Shown: positions 33,001-46,000 of the stretch, piece after piece
How positions within the stretch are numbered: the first letter of the stretch is position 1
Layout of the letters: each line of letters starts with the position of its first letter
Source: Rhabdornis inornatus
Taxonomy: Eukaryota; Chordata; Aves; Passeriformes; Rhabdornithidae
NCBI GenBank assembly: GCA_013397075.1
Contig: VWZS01007632.1
Location: 970,375 to 1,034,374 of the forward strand
Reading direction: 5' to 3'
Length of the DNA: 64,000 bases
The notes under the pieces: model-generated
What the model was told of the DNA's origin: nothing
The model's database searches: none
The model's input: the letters and a program-made list of their open reading frames with translations, nothing else
Program-made: the position numbers and the translations under genes

Positions 33001-34818
33001 AGGAACCAGTTTCTCTCCTTCTCCATGTACCAGAGTAAGTGCTGCCACATGTGCTGGGACAGGGACTGACCCCGAGGTGCTGAGAGTGCCTGCAGAGCTC
33101 TGCAGCACATGGAGACGTGGCTGTAGCTGCTCACAGCTCTCAGCTCACCTAGCCTTGGCCTTGGGTGGCCTTTGTGGGATGATGCTGAGGCTGGGAGGGG
33201 ATCCCTGGGCAGTTCCTGACAGCAGCCATGCTGTCCTTGCAGGCTTTGTGCAGTTCCTGCAGTATTACTACCAGAGTGGGTGCTTGTACCGGCTGCGAGC
33301 GCTGGGAGAGAGGCACAACATGGACCTGACTGTGGGTGAGTGGGATGCTGCCCAGCTCACTGGGAGCTGTGGGTTCTACTGAAGGAAATGGTGACACTTG
33401 GATTTGAAGTCACTCATCAGTAGCAGGACCAGTAAAAGCTACAAACCAAAACTCCCAGAGCAGCACCACCCCATAGGGGGCACCCACCCTCTCCTCCTGC
33501 TCTGCTGGGGCCACCAGCCTGGCCTCACATCACCTCAGGATGTGAGGTGGCAGTGGATGTGGCTCTGGGCATCCCAGGTTTCCCCAGGAAGCTCCTTCAG
33601 ACATGAAACATCCCTCTAGCATCCTGGCACTGTGGGCTGTCACCTCCCCAGCCCCTCTGACACCGAGGGCAGGAGCTGAGGGCCAGCTCCACCAGAGCCC
33701 TGTCTTGGGTTAGGAGTCCCTGCCACTGTGCCCCCTCAAGTGCCCAAGTGAGGCTGGAATGACAGGATCTCTCAGCCAGGCGTGGTGTGGGCACCATGTC
33801 CTCCATGTCTGGATGATCTGGGCTCCATCCCCTCTCCACCAGCCCATTCTGGCTCCTCACAGAAACCTTCATCCTTTGCAGAGGGCTTCCAGTCCTGGAT
33901 GTGGAGAGGCCTCACGTTCCTGCTTCCTTTCCTCTTCTTTGGGCAGGTGAGGCTGCCCCAGTCCTTGCAAGACGCCAGAGCCTTGGGTGGGAGCAGCATG
34001 TGTCACATTCCCAGCTGTGCTTGGTGGCCTGGACATGGCACAGACCCCACAGGCTGCCACAGCCATGTGATATGGGATGCCTGGGGCTGGGAAATGCTTC
34101 CAAAAAATGCTGAGCCTTTCCGTCTGAAGCACCCAGCACCTCCACAACTGGGGAAGTGAGATGGGGAGAAGCTGGGGTGGTTCTGCTGAGTGCTCAAGTG
34201 CAGAGGGGCTGTGGTGAGAACCCTTCCAAAGCCTCTCCAAAGCTCTTCTGAGCTCCAGCTTTGAGCTGCTGCTGCAAAGGATCAAGTCCTTCATCGGTCG
34301 GATCCTTGGAGCTGATGGCCAAAGGTCTGAGGCTTCCTCATGGCTCTTGGGCTCCAGCTGGCCTGAAACAGGCAGGATGTCCCAGCTGGGATCCTCTGGG
34401 AAGGAGCCCTCTGGCCCTGAGCCTGGATGGGGTTTCACTGCCCCACACGAGGCTGGGGTGGGGTTTATACTCAGATGTAGCAGCTGGGTGGGTGCCAGCC
34501 TGGGGCTGAGCCTCTGAAAGCAGCAGCTGCCCTGCATCTCCTCTGTCCTGCAGTTCTGGCAGCTCTACAACGCCATCACCCTGTTCCGCATGATCCAGCA
34601 CCCCGAGTGCAAGGAGTGGCAGGTAAGGAGGCTCCTGGGAATGCCCGGGGAGGGGATTGTCCCAGGCAGGTCCCTCCTGCTGACTTCGGCCTCTCCTCCC
34701 ACAGGTCCTCATGTGCGGCATCCCCTTCTTCATCCTCTTCCTGGGCAACTTCTTCACCACCCTCCGTGTTGTGCACCAGAAGATTCAGAACAAGAACCAG
34801 GACACGAAGGAGAATTGA
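30096..34818 (+). CDS. TMEM120A: Transmembrane protein 120A (TACAN/NET29), exons 2-12; first coding exon missing
   Basis: TMEM120A is a six-helix membrane protein of the nuclear envelope, ER and plasma membrane. Published structures show a CoA-binding dimer with an ELOVL-like fold, and roles in adipogenesis and mechanosensation have been reported. Visible exons are 30096-30214, 30657-30773, 31205-31264, 31972-32067, 32331-32420, 32765-32830, 32973-33034, 33243-33335, 33882-33946, 34554-34622 and 34705-34818, giving 951 nt and 316 residues plus stop. Human has 343 residues, so one exon of about 27 codons is absent. The N-terminal part is a Lys/Glu/Leu-rich coiled coil. [16 protein letters not shown] precedes the membrane domain. 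Helices include the segment at about residues 111-129 of the visible part and FLLPFLFFG. The Lys-rich tail ends KEN. Exon phases run consistently throughout. It is convergent with POR. Confidence 0.95.
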
Positions 34819-35412
34819 AGTGGGGCAGTGTGGGGGCCTGGACTGTTTCTCCCCACCGGCTCCATCCCCTATTCCCACCTTCTCAATTCCGTCCGGACTC
34901 TGGTGTCTCACTCCATTCCTTGGAGGCCCGGGTGTGGGACAGAGCTTGGGGTCTGCTCCTGGACAGTCCATGTGCTCACCACGGGGCTGGATCCGTGCTG
35001 GAGTCACTCACCTGGAGTCAGGAGCACCCTCCTGTCCTGGCTGCCTTCCACATCCAAACAGCAGGATGCTTGAGACAGCCACTCCCCTCCCTTCTACAGG
35101 GCTGTTCTCTGGATGCTGGTGCTCCCCATCCCACTGGAACAGGGCAGCATCCAGGGACTGCCTGGCACAGCTCCTGGGGTGCTGCAGGCTCCCTCTTTTC
35201 CCCCCCAGCCCTGCCACCCAGGGCAGCCCCTGTGGCCCTGGGGCAGCCACTCCAAGCACAGCCCTGGATTCCAGAGGTGCCCCAGCTCCTCCCTATCCTT
35301 CAATCCACAGGGAAGGGGCAGCTGGGGCACGGGAGGGGTGGGAGCAGCAGGAGCCTGGTCCAGGCCTCACACTGGAGCTGTGCAAGCAGCACCCTGGGCT
35401 GGCACGTGTAAA

Positions 35413-35418
35413 AATAAA
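35413..35418 (+). terminator. TMEM120A: TMEM120A polyadenylation signal AATAAA
   Basis: A canonical hexamer lies about 595 bases after the TMEM120A stop codon, just before a CR1 fragment. It gives a 3' UTR of roughly 0.6 kb. Confidence 0.75.
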
Positions 35419-35504
35419 GGGAAGGAGCTGCCCCGGGGTACTGGGACAGTCTGGGAACAGCTTCCACACTCTGGCTTTGGTTCATCAGGAAGTGGGCCCT
35501 GACA

Positions 35505-35810
35505 CAACCTCCCTGAAAGGAGGGTGGAGGTCAATAGGACAATTGTCACAACAGGCCAAGAGAAAACAGCCTCAGGTTTCACCAGGGGAGGTTTAGATGG
35601 GATATTAAGGAAAATGTTTTCACTAAAAATGGTTGTCCAGCCCTGGCAGAGACTGCCCAGGGCACTTGTGGAGTCACCATCCCTGCAGGGATGTAAAAGC
35701 CATGTAGATGTGGCAGTTGGGGACATGGTTGAGTGGTGGGTTTGGCACTGCTGGGTTAAGGGTTGGACTCAATGATTTTGAGGGGTTTTCCACCCTAAAC
35801 AAGCCCATGA
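35505..35810 (+). mobile_element. CR1 LINE 3' end
   Basis: The sequence follows the avian CR1 3' region in sense: a CCTGAAAGGAGG start, the 'aggggaggtttagatgggatatta' block, 'ctgcccagggcacttgtggagtcaccatccctg', then 'gttggactcaatgatttt'. The terminal ATTCTATGATTCT-type repeat is eroded. It sits between the convergent 3' ends of TMEM120A and POR and is 5'-truncated, as most CR1 copies are. Confidence 0.9.
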
Positions 35811-36230
35811 TTTTAGGGAAAGTCATCTCCCTGTGCCCTTCCACCAGCCTGGGCTGCAGCAAGGGCTCCTTCCCATGGCACACCGGTCTGCACAGGCTGT
35901 GGCCAGAACTGTGGGCACCCAGGGAGCCCAGCAGAACCTCAGTGTCCCTGGAGGTGGGGAAGAGACACCCTGTACCAGCACTGGGAGCTCTGGAAGAACC
36001 AAAGAGCAGGTTGGGCACAGCTGCACCCCAGTCCAGAGCCCCCCACTGCCATCCTCCCTCCCCTCCCACACCCCAACACTCAGGGTAGGGGCTGCCCCCA
36101 CCTCAGCCTAAACCCAGAGCTGCCACCACATCCCCAAATTTCCTCCCAGTTATCATCCATTGCTCCTCCTGCCTCCTTCTTCCCTCTGGCTGAGCAGAGA
36201 GAACGCAGGAAGCAAACTCCAGACACAGTA
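35811..36230. other. Convergent intergenic segment between TMEM120A and POR
   Basis: No feature is recognised. It is moderately GC-rich, between the CR1 fragment and the POR polyadenylation signal. Confidence 0.5.
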
Positions 36231-36232
36231 TT

Positions 36233-36238
36233 TTTATT
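36233..36238 (-). terminator. POR: POR polyadenylation signal AATAAA
   Basis: TTTATT on the plus strand reads AATAAA on the minus strand, about 850 bases downstream of the POR stop codon at 37086-37088. A 3' UTR of this length is plausible, but an internal site is not excluded. Confidence 0.65.
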
Positions 36239-37085
36239 CCAAGGGCAAATGTATTTAAATAATTTACAATCATTGGACAGCCTGAAAGTCTGGGCGTTTT
36301 GTTGTTCTTCTTTTTTTTTTTTTTCCCATGCTTAAATCACTAAGATGTTCAAAATAAAAACAGTATTTAAAAAATGACCGTTCACGGTGTGAGGGAGGGG
36401 CTGGGCTCAGGGGAGCTGCCGGGCCCCAGGGAGCAAGCAGGGCCCCTTTGGGCTGAGACCCCGCCTCCCAAACAGGCTGAATTCCAGAGGAGAGGAGCTT
36501 CCCGCTGGTGCTGGAGCAAGGGTGGGCAGCGGGAATGGAGCAGGAGATGCTGGTGGGGCCATGGGACAGCTCTGTGCCCAGAGCCAGCTGCCAGCCCCAC
36601 ATCCCAGAGCTGGGCAAACAGGGGTGGCAAAGCCTCAATCCCAGCCCCAGCACAGCCCCTCCACCCCTCTGCTGTCCCTGCAGGCCAGGGTGGGCTCCAG
36701 CCCCGGGGATAAGGCAACGCTTCATGTTCAGAGCAGGACTCCCTGGCAATGTCCATCCCTCCTGCCCCACAGTGGCCATGTTCCTGATGTCCCTCAAGGC
36801 AAACGCTGGTGCCATGGGGTGCACCCTGAGGTGCAGGTGGCACCACAGCTCCTGGACAGCAGCCTGAGCTACCCCCCTGCCCCTCTCAACCCTTTGCACC
36901 CCCTGGATCCACAGTCTGCCCTGAGGGGCTGCTGAGGCCCAGGAAGGGTTGGGAGTGACACTGGGGTAGCCGTGGGCTGGGCACAACACTGTCACCCACA
37001 GCAGCAGTGGGCGAGCAGGCACTTGCCAGCTCCCCTGGCCCATGCCTGGGGACCTGTTCTCTCCCCGGCCCCGCCAGCCCCACTC

Positions 37086-40000
37086 TTAGCTCCACACATC
37101 CAGGGAATAGCGGCCCTTTGTCATCAGTTTCTTTACATAGTCCACGGCCTGGGGCTGGCTCATGTTCCCAAACTCGGACACGATCTCGTAGAAGGTGTTC
37201 TGCACGTCCCGGGCCATGTTCCGGGCGTCACTGCAAACGGGGAGCACGAGTGAGACACCACAGCACGGCCACAGAGCCCTGACACCTCCCACCCTGCACA
37301 CACAGGGTGTGCTCACCCCAGCCCCCAGGACAGCATAACCCTCCCAGGGCTTGTAATGCACAGCTGGGGGAAACTGAGTCACACTCCTTTTCCTGAGAAT
37401 AGGAACACTGCCCCCAAGATCCCCGTGCTGTCCCCAGACATACCCGCACACATAAATATGAGCCATCCCCTCGTTAACCAGCTTCCAGACACTCTCCTTG
37501 TTCTTCTTCAGTAAGTGCTGGACATAAACCTGGCAGGAAACAAAGTGGGAGTGAGGACAGAGGAGCAGAGCCCCCACACCACACTTTAGGGAAGGCAAGG
37601 CTGGGAGATAGGGAAGTGCTGGGTGTTCCTGCCTGCCATGGGGGTGATGGTGGGCAGCAGAACAAGTGGCAGGGGGAACAGTGTGGTACCTTCTCAGCCT
37701 GATCCCTGGAGAAGGCCACGTTGAGCTGGGTGAGGACTCCCTCCTTCTGGAAGTGGGCCAGCTCCTCCCGGTACAGGTAGTCCTCGTGCTCGTGGCGGCA
37801 GCCGTAGTACAGCACCGTCTCACCCACCTCTTTGCCTGCAGGGTCACACAGCCCCCATCAGCTGGGCCCTGCCAGCCCCCAGCCCCATCCCCTCCCCTTG
37901 TCCTGACACCCCCAGCAGCCCCCAACCCCGTGCTCTCCCCCACCCTGGGCTTGTAGAGCTGCAAGATGGTTTCTGGTTACAAGAGGAAGATCGGGACTGA
38001 TTCCCAGAAGTGGCCACAAGCTTTAGAATCGAGTCTGAGTGACATGACTGTGGTTACTTGGAGGTGTGGTGGCAGCAGAGGTCAGAGAAGTGCCCCACAT
38101 CTGTCCACCCCCAAATATCCTCTGTGACCAAGAGAAGGACAAAGCATCCTCCTGCGGACAAAACCACTCAACTCTGCTCACCCTGCCCCACCACTCTGCT
38201 TTTGGCTGGGCCCACCAGCAACAGGAGCAGCAAAGCTGCACCCTGGAGGCACCAACTGGCCCCACAGAGTCCTGCAGCAGCTCCATCCAGCCCCTGGGGG
38301 AGCTGCTGGGCACTCACCTTGCTGCTTCAGCCAGGCCCGCTCCTGGATGAAGCCGATGAAGGGGGCGATGCCGGTGCCCGGCCCGATCATGATCACGGGA
38401 GTGCTGGGCTTGAAGGGCAGCCGGAACTGCGACTTGCGCACGTACATGGGCACCAGGGAGCTGCTCCCGTTCTGCTCAGGCACCTTGTTCTTGAGCCAGT
38501 TGGTGGCCACCCCTTTGTTCAGGCGGCCCGTCTTGGTCTCGTACTCCACCGTGACAGCACAGATGTGGATGGAGTTGGGATGAACCTGCAGGGAAGAGAT
38601 GCTGGAACCAGGCAGAGAAGGAGCCCCAGCAACCCCACACTGCTTCCTTGTGCTCAGGAATGGGGAGAGGTTTAACCTCATGTTAACACTGGGACAGCTA
38701 TTCCTCCCTGTGTGCTCCTCATGGGGCTTCTGTCTTGTCCTGAACTCATCACGGGACCACTGAGCCTCCCTGCAGGTTGCCAAGAGTGGCTTTTGACCAG
38801 TCCCTAAAATGCCACCTTGCCAGGCAAATGGGCAAAGAGGAGCAGGGCTCCAGAGAGTGTGGTGGTATCAGGGCACAGCTGGCTGCAGCATGGGACTCTC
38901 CACAGACCCTGTGGGAAGACGGGATAACTCCATGCATGGAGACCACTAAATCTGCCCCTCTCATAGCAAATGTCACCAGGAGAAGTTCCCCATGTCCAGC
39001 TCCCAGCTGAGGGGCGCTGCAGCTAAAGCAGCCCCTCCACAGCCACATTCCGTGCTGGAACCACACCCACCTTGGAGGAGGAGGCAATGGAGTAGTAGCG
39101 GGCCTGCAGGCGGGGCAGAAGCTCACACAGGTGATCGATGGGGGGGCGCAGGGAGGGCATGTCCTGCAGGATGGCCAGGATGTTCCTGCGGGCCTCCACC
39201 ACCCAGCTGAGGTACAGCGCCTGCAGGCAAGGAGGGCACAGGCATCACAACCTCTCCACACGGCTGGCAAACACCCCCTGGGCTCTCTGGGTGCCTTTTG
39301 GGGCTCCCCCAGCCCAGCCCAGCCCAGCTGGGAAGGGCAGTGCTCCCACCTTGCCCTCGGCAGCAGACGAGGCCATTTTGCGGAGGCGCTCCTGCTCGCC
39401 CGCGTCCGTGGCGTACTGGGCCAGCTCGTACAGCACGTTGGTGCGGGGAGGATTGGTGATGTCCAGGTAGTAGGTCAGGGCTGTCCGGTATGATGTGGGG
39501 CAGGGGAAGGGATGTTTCTTGTTGGATTCCTCTGGAGAAGTGGGGTGAGAAACATAAATTCAAAACCATCCACCTTGTGCTGTTATATTAAAGGGTTTTG
39601 TGCCAGCTGCTGCATGCAGTGAGGGCTGGAGACAGAGCAGACTGGGCTTCGGGGAGGAGAGAGTAGCCTGTGGGTCAGAGCCCCAGCTCCACACTGAATC
39701 ACCTCCCTCCTCCCCAGGCAGCTCCATCTCCCAGTAGCCCATTCTGTGTTTCACAGATGCTCCCTGACAGTTTAGCAGCAAAAAATACACCCTGTGTTCC
39801 CCAAGGGGCTCCCTGTCCTGAGATGTGCATGCACAGCCCAGCAAACCCCCAGGCTAAGCAGGGGGCTGCCCTCCATGGCTGATTTGGCCTCAGGCACTTA
39901 CACCTCCGTAAGATCTGGCCTCAAAAGTGTCCTTAGGCTCTGTCAGCCACACACAGCTGCGCCAGCAGTCAAGGCTGGAGCCATTCTGGTTAGCCTTGAG

Positions 40001-43000
40001 AAGTCCATAAGGGACAGGAATGACAGCATGAGGCTGGACAGCACAGGACACTGCGTAGGGGGCCACAGGCTCCAGCAATGCATTAAATCCACTTCCTCTC
40101 TAGAAACCAGGAGCTCTCTCAAGTTTCTGGGCCAGCACATCTGCTGCCTCAGGTCTGGCTGTGCTGCTCCAGGAGTGTGATGGGCAGCAGCTGCCATCTC
40201 CTTCCTGCCAGAGGCTGGCTCTGCTGGGAATGCTACCCAGGAAGAGCTCTTTGGATCAGCACAAGTGCTCCCTGCTGGAAGTTCAGTCCCCAAGCCTGTG
40301 CCTCCTCCCAGGACTGAATAAGAACATCTCACACACTCAGGGCCCTGAGGAGCTCCAGGGCTGCTGAGGGATGCTCTGGTGGGCTGATGCTCCATAATTA
40401 GGAGTGTGCTGTTACATAATTTGTTGTTGAATGGGCTCACTAAGCACATTTCACAACTGACCCACTTCAGCTGATCTCAGCAAGCAGGCTCTGAGCCCCT
40501 GCTAAAACAGCACAACACTGAGAAGGGCTGTAGGACATCTGAAGGTGCCCCACGGGATCTGAGGGTGAAGGACAGAGGCCACAGCTGAAGGAGAACTCCT
40601 GACCCTCAGGGGTCATCCATACTCACCATCCAAGTTGTTTAGGGACACGACAGTGTCCAGGTCTGTGCCCAGGATCTCACCAATCTGGTTCACCAGGGAG
40701 GAGTCGTTGGCTGGGTACACGGCCACGTGGTCCCCAGACTCATACCTGGCACAGAGCAGGAGGAGAGAACATGGAATCCCTGCACCACTTCCTGACCACC
40801 CCCAGCAGCTCAGCCAGAGGACAAGGGGACTGGTGCAAGAGGCAGCAGGACAATACTGAGGTCTGATGCACAGGATCTGCACCATCAGGATCCACAGAGT
40901 GACACTGTGGGATAATGCTTTCCTAGGGTTTTTACAAGGGATGTCCCAGGTAACAGCAGTTTTGCCAGAGTTCCACAAGGACAGGTCAATTTCCCAACTG
41001 AACAGAGAAAAGCTCCTCAAAACCTCTGCAGTTATGTTAAGCCACCCGGATTCATGACTTCCTAACAATTCAAGGAATTTAAGCTAGTGACAGGGTTTTA
41101 AGAACAGGGTTTTATTCCCCCTATGCTTGTACACCTAAACCAGGCAAATACAGGCCAGAGCAATCCCCAGCTCTCCTTTCTCTCACAGCTCAGCTGCCCT
41201 CTCATTTATTGAGTAACTTCTAGAGAATCCCTGCAAGTGAGACTGCTCAGGTAGGAAAGGGATGTGGGATGGGATGGACCCAAAGCAGTGCAAGAGCTGG
41301 GAGCAAGTCCTGACAGGGAGTATCTGCTACAGAAGCCCAAAGGGGCAGTGTAAAGGAGCAAGGTCCTCTTCTGAAGAGCTGGATGAGGCTGGTGCCACAT
41401 CCTTGTTCTTTGCTCCTGACAAAACAGAGGAGCAGTCTCCCCCAGGGAAGTACCTGATTTTGGAATTGGAGATATCCAGCTCCAGGTGCATCAAGTGCCG
41501 CTCTCCACCCTCGTTCAGCTTGCGGTTCTCCGTAACCCGAGCCAGGAAGGGGTTCTTGGCATCAAATGGGCTGCAAGGAAACACAAGAGTGTTCTGGGAT
41601 TCTCTCCTTGTATCCAGGCATGTTCCCTCTGACTCCAGAGCACACTCCCAAGATTTGGTTCCTGTTCCAAAGCACACTGCACTACAGCACAAACCAAATT
41701 ATGATCCTGCTGCTCCCCACACTGGCACAGAAAACAGATCCTTCTCAGCACGGCCCAGCAGTCAACAGCTTCTGTCCCATTAAGGACACATAACAGAAGA
41801 TTGGATTGGAGGGACTGTCACATCTCAAAGAAACGTTTCAGGCTGTAATTAATCTTTAAAGCTCATCTCCCCACAGCAATACTGCCAGCAGCCATCATGC
41901 ATTGGCCACTGCAGGCAAGGAATGGCTCAGGACAGATGCTGTGGATGTACCAGCCAAACAGCACACGTGACCACAGAGATCTCCTCACCATGAATGATTC
42001 ATTAATTGAGGAATCTCAGAGTCCCAGTGGAGATCTGAGCTGATTTCTCTAGGGCAGAGACCTGCTGTGCTGCAGGAATGGCACTGCAGGTGCTGTTAGA
42101 AAAAACAAGGAGCCACCAGCCAAGACCTGCCCCAGGTACACCCTGCCCAGGGGGGTTGGCACTCACGGCTTCTGGTTCTCATAGCTCTTGAGCCGGCCCA
42201 TCTCCCCCGTGTAGACTTTGTTCATGTTCACATCTGTGTGCACCACCAGCTCGTACTGCCGGATGCTGGAGGGGGAAAGGAGAGAGAAAAGAGAAAAAAG
42301 TCAAACTGGAACCCACAAGGTATAGCTGGAACCATCATCTCCTTTGCTGGATTTGCTGCAGCTCAGAAACAAATGCAAATTCCACCCCTTTGTCCCTGTT
42401 GAGACGTGAGGGACCAGGCAGAAAGCCCAAAGCAAGGGGAACCTTCAGCCTCCCTGGAGCTTCACAACCAGCACAGCCAGCCTCAAAGGAATCAAACCCA
42501 TCATCTCCCCACTCAGAACAGGAATCCAGAGCTGGGCTCAGACTTACGCCAGGACAGGCTCAGGCCAAACAGCCCCCCTTCCTGCTATACTTCACTTATG
42601 CCCCCCTTGAGTCTGGAAGGGGAGGCAATACAGAGGAAAGGGAGCAGCAGCCCAGGGCTGGTGGCACAGCCACCAGTCAGAAGTGGCCAGTCTCTGACAC
42701 CCAAGAGAAGCTGCTCCCAAGCTCACCTGGACTCTTCTCCTGTAGCCTCCACCCCTAAGTGCTCACACACTGCAGGCCAGAACTGCTCTCTCCAAGTGAT
42801 GAAGTCTTCTTCCAGGCTAGCCAGGAGAGAAGAAAGAGTCAGTAACTCAGCCCTATTCCCAGAAGAGATCTCTACCTGTCCAGCCCTATTCCCACCTCAG
42901 ATCCCTATGGTCCTCCTCCCATCACAGTGGGAAAAGGCATTTGCCTTAGACCTAGGCACCTCTGATACTTCCACATGCCCACAAATCACCAGGAAAGAGC

Positions 43001-46000
43001 CTGGAGAGCATGGAGTGGGAACTGTTGCTACACCAGACACCTCTCCCTTCTCCAGGTCTGCCAAGGAAGGCTTTGTTATTTAGGCTCAGTCTTAAAAACT
43101 CAGCTCCCCATTGTCCACTCCTGGCATGAGGTGACCTTCCTAAAAGGTCATGATTCCACCTGGCACTTTTTTATTTTTCCAGGCTCAAAGCCTTCCACAC
43201 ATGGCATATCCCTCCCACAAGGCCCTGCAGACCTTAGAGGTAGAGCCACAGGCTGCTGTAATGTCCCGAGGTGCTTAGGTGAACACAGGTTAAAAAAACA
43301 AAAAAGAAAATATCATTGTCCAAGTTGGAAAATTGCTGCCTCCCACCATAAAACACTTCCCAAGGAGATTAAGCTGCCTCCTTCACTGGCATGGGTGAGT
43401 TTATCCACACAGGCTGCAGCAGAGCAAAGGCAGAGGAGGCTGCAAAGCCTGCTCCAGTTGTACCCATGGGCATTTAAAGCTGATGTGGGATTTCCCAGAG
43501 ACAGGATCCCTTCAGATACTCCCTGTGCACAGGGAGCTGATTGTGGGAGACACAGCAGACACACACACTCAAAAACATGTCAACCCCAACAACAAGCCCT
43601 GTGGAGTTTATTTCTGCCTTGATAGTGGAGCCAATTCCCTGCCAAGGTCCTTTCCAAGATGCTTTCAGCCAGCTCTGACCAGCCCCTCAGTCCAAGGCAC
43701 TCACTTGCCATCATCATCTCCCAGCCCCAGCTCAAAGATGCGCTGAGCTCCAAGTTCCTCCAGTCTCTTGTCCACATACTTCCCCATGGCATTGAAGTGC
43801 TCATAAGTCTTGTTCCCCAGCCCAAAGACCTGGAAAGGAACACTCATGAGCACAGAAAAGCAGGAGATGGACTTTCCCCATCCATTTGACATCCTCTGGC
43901 CAGGTATCACCCCACAAAGGATGCAGAAGAAAGACAGTGAGACCTCTCCCAGCTCCCCCATCAGCTCCCCAGTAAGAATCTACTGCTGGAGAGTGCGTGG
44001 TCAGGAGGCACCAGCACCTCCCCTGAGCCTGGATGAACTTCCAAAAGCTCCTGCACATCTCCACGTGGGACCAGTAAGAATCTGGACTGCCTGGAGGCAT
44101 TGCTGGCCTTTGCCTCCCACAAACCACACAGTAAATGTTTGCTCACTGCTTCACACAGAGCAGCCTCACATCTCCACCAGTGGATTTTATTCTCATTTGC
44201 AATATTATGCTGCCTAAGGAATTTGGCCAGGGTCTGGGTGGGGTGGTTGTTTCTCAGCCAGTTATTCAGCTCAGCACGGGAAGAGCTACACACTCCTCCA
44301 AGTGATTTAATTGGTGGGAGAAGATCTGGCCCCAGGCTGCTCAATTAGCTTCTGAAGAGCAGCAGCAGCCTGTAGCTCATTCACAGACTTGTGTTCAGTG
44401 CCTGCAGGGCTGTTCGGGGCTGTTTATACCAGGAAACCCTCATGACTTAGGGAGTGGAGAGAGAGCTCTGACATTTGCATTTAAAGCCTCCAGATCTACA
44501 TTTGCAAGTGTCCACAAAGCCTGGGCAGGAAGACAGCAGGGACCTCATCCCTGACAAGATGTACAAGGCACAGACATCGTGTTGGGCCTTTCCCCAATCC
44601 ACTCTGGAGGGCTCTGGGCCTTCCTGCCCAAATGCAACACAAAAACTGCAATGAGGCACTTACTGCAAACCGGAGACCCGACAGGTCAGCATCAGCCTCC
44701 TGCAGCCAGTCGTAGAAATCCTGGGCATTATCTGTGGGATCCCCCTCTCCATAGGTGGCCATGCAGAACACAGCCAAGGACTTGTCAATCTCAGAGAGGC
44801 GACTCAGGTCCGACTGCAACCAGAGGAAAGGAGGAATCTTCAAGGATCCCACACCTTTGCTGTTGGGTAATTATTATTCCCATAGTGTGTTTACAGAAGA
44901 GGTAGGGAAAGGCCAAACCCACTCAAAATGGCAGGGAAAATAAAGGCAACCACCCTCACTGGACTGCACGTCAATATTTCTATCCCACCAGAAAAGCAAT
45001 GGGATTCTCCATGCAAGGCTTTAAAGGAGCAAGAGAATGTAGAACGGCAAGGACCGAGCCTGTATCTGCATCTCCTAGGCTGATCTTTTCTCTCCTAAAT
45101 GACATGACTGTCTCTTAGCCAGGGTCATTGGATTTTTTAGAGGGCACTCAAAGGTTGTTACTATCCCAGGGCTGCTCAGGGCTAAATTACCAGGTCATAT
45201 TCCTCTGGATCTGCTGCCATGCCCCGGAGGCCATAGCGATGGGCATCTTTGGAGAGGCGATTGGCAAACTCCTCTGCTGTGCCTGTCTGGGAGCCATAGA
45301 AAACCACTATATTTCGGCCCTGGAGAGAAAGAAAAATCCCTTTTAAATGGTGATTAGTCATTTGGCAAATGCACGGATGAAGCACAGACAAAGGAAATGC
45401 CTGAGATCAGGAATCCTGGACTGCAACCTAAAGGCAACCAGAAGTCTGCGTTTGTGCAGGACTCCAAGGGTTTGGCAGAAAACTCAAGGCTGAGCTGTTA
45501 ATGAGAACATGACTCTTGCCACTCTCAGAGGGGAGATTCAGGTCAGACTAAAACCCAAAGCAAAGAATAAACCTTCCAGATTTATCCTCAACTACAAGGC
45601 TGTAGCGTGACTCCTGGAAACAGGGAACACCCTGGATGAGAATGCAGAACTTGCCAAAGGCTCTGGGCAAGTGCCTGAGCACCAGAGCTCCTGCTCTGCT
45701 GCAAGCCAGCTACTTTGAAGTAAAATGGAAAATGCATCCAGCCCTTCCTTCTTCCTTCTTCCTCTGCTTCCTCAGCTGTCCAGACCAGCAGAGTCAAAAG
45801 CTGACAGTTCTGTGTACAATTCCCATTCCACAGGCAGCCAGTTTGGGAACCAACCACACAGATAAACAACTGCCAGCCAATGACTTCAAAGTCTCTGCCA
45901 TTTCCCTCCTGACTTTGACCTCATATTACATTATTTTTTTCCACCACCGAATTTTCACTTTAGTTTCTTCTCTAAGAACAACTCCCAGGCACAGACTAAA

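Noticed and set aside
34590..35596. Frames of 273 and 329 codons at the TMEM120A 3' end
   Set aside because: They overlap the last two TMEM120A exons in the wrong frames and continue through the 3' UTR; the correct frame ends at 34818.
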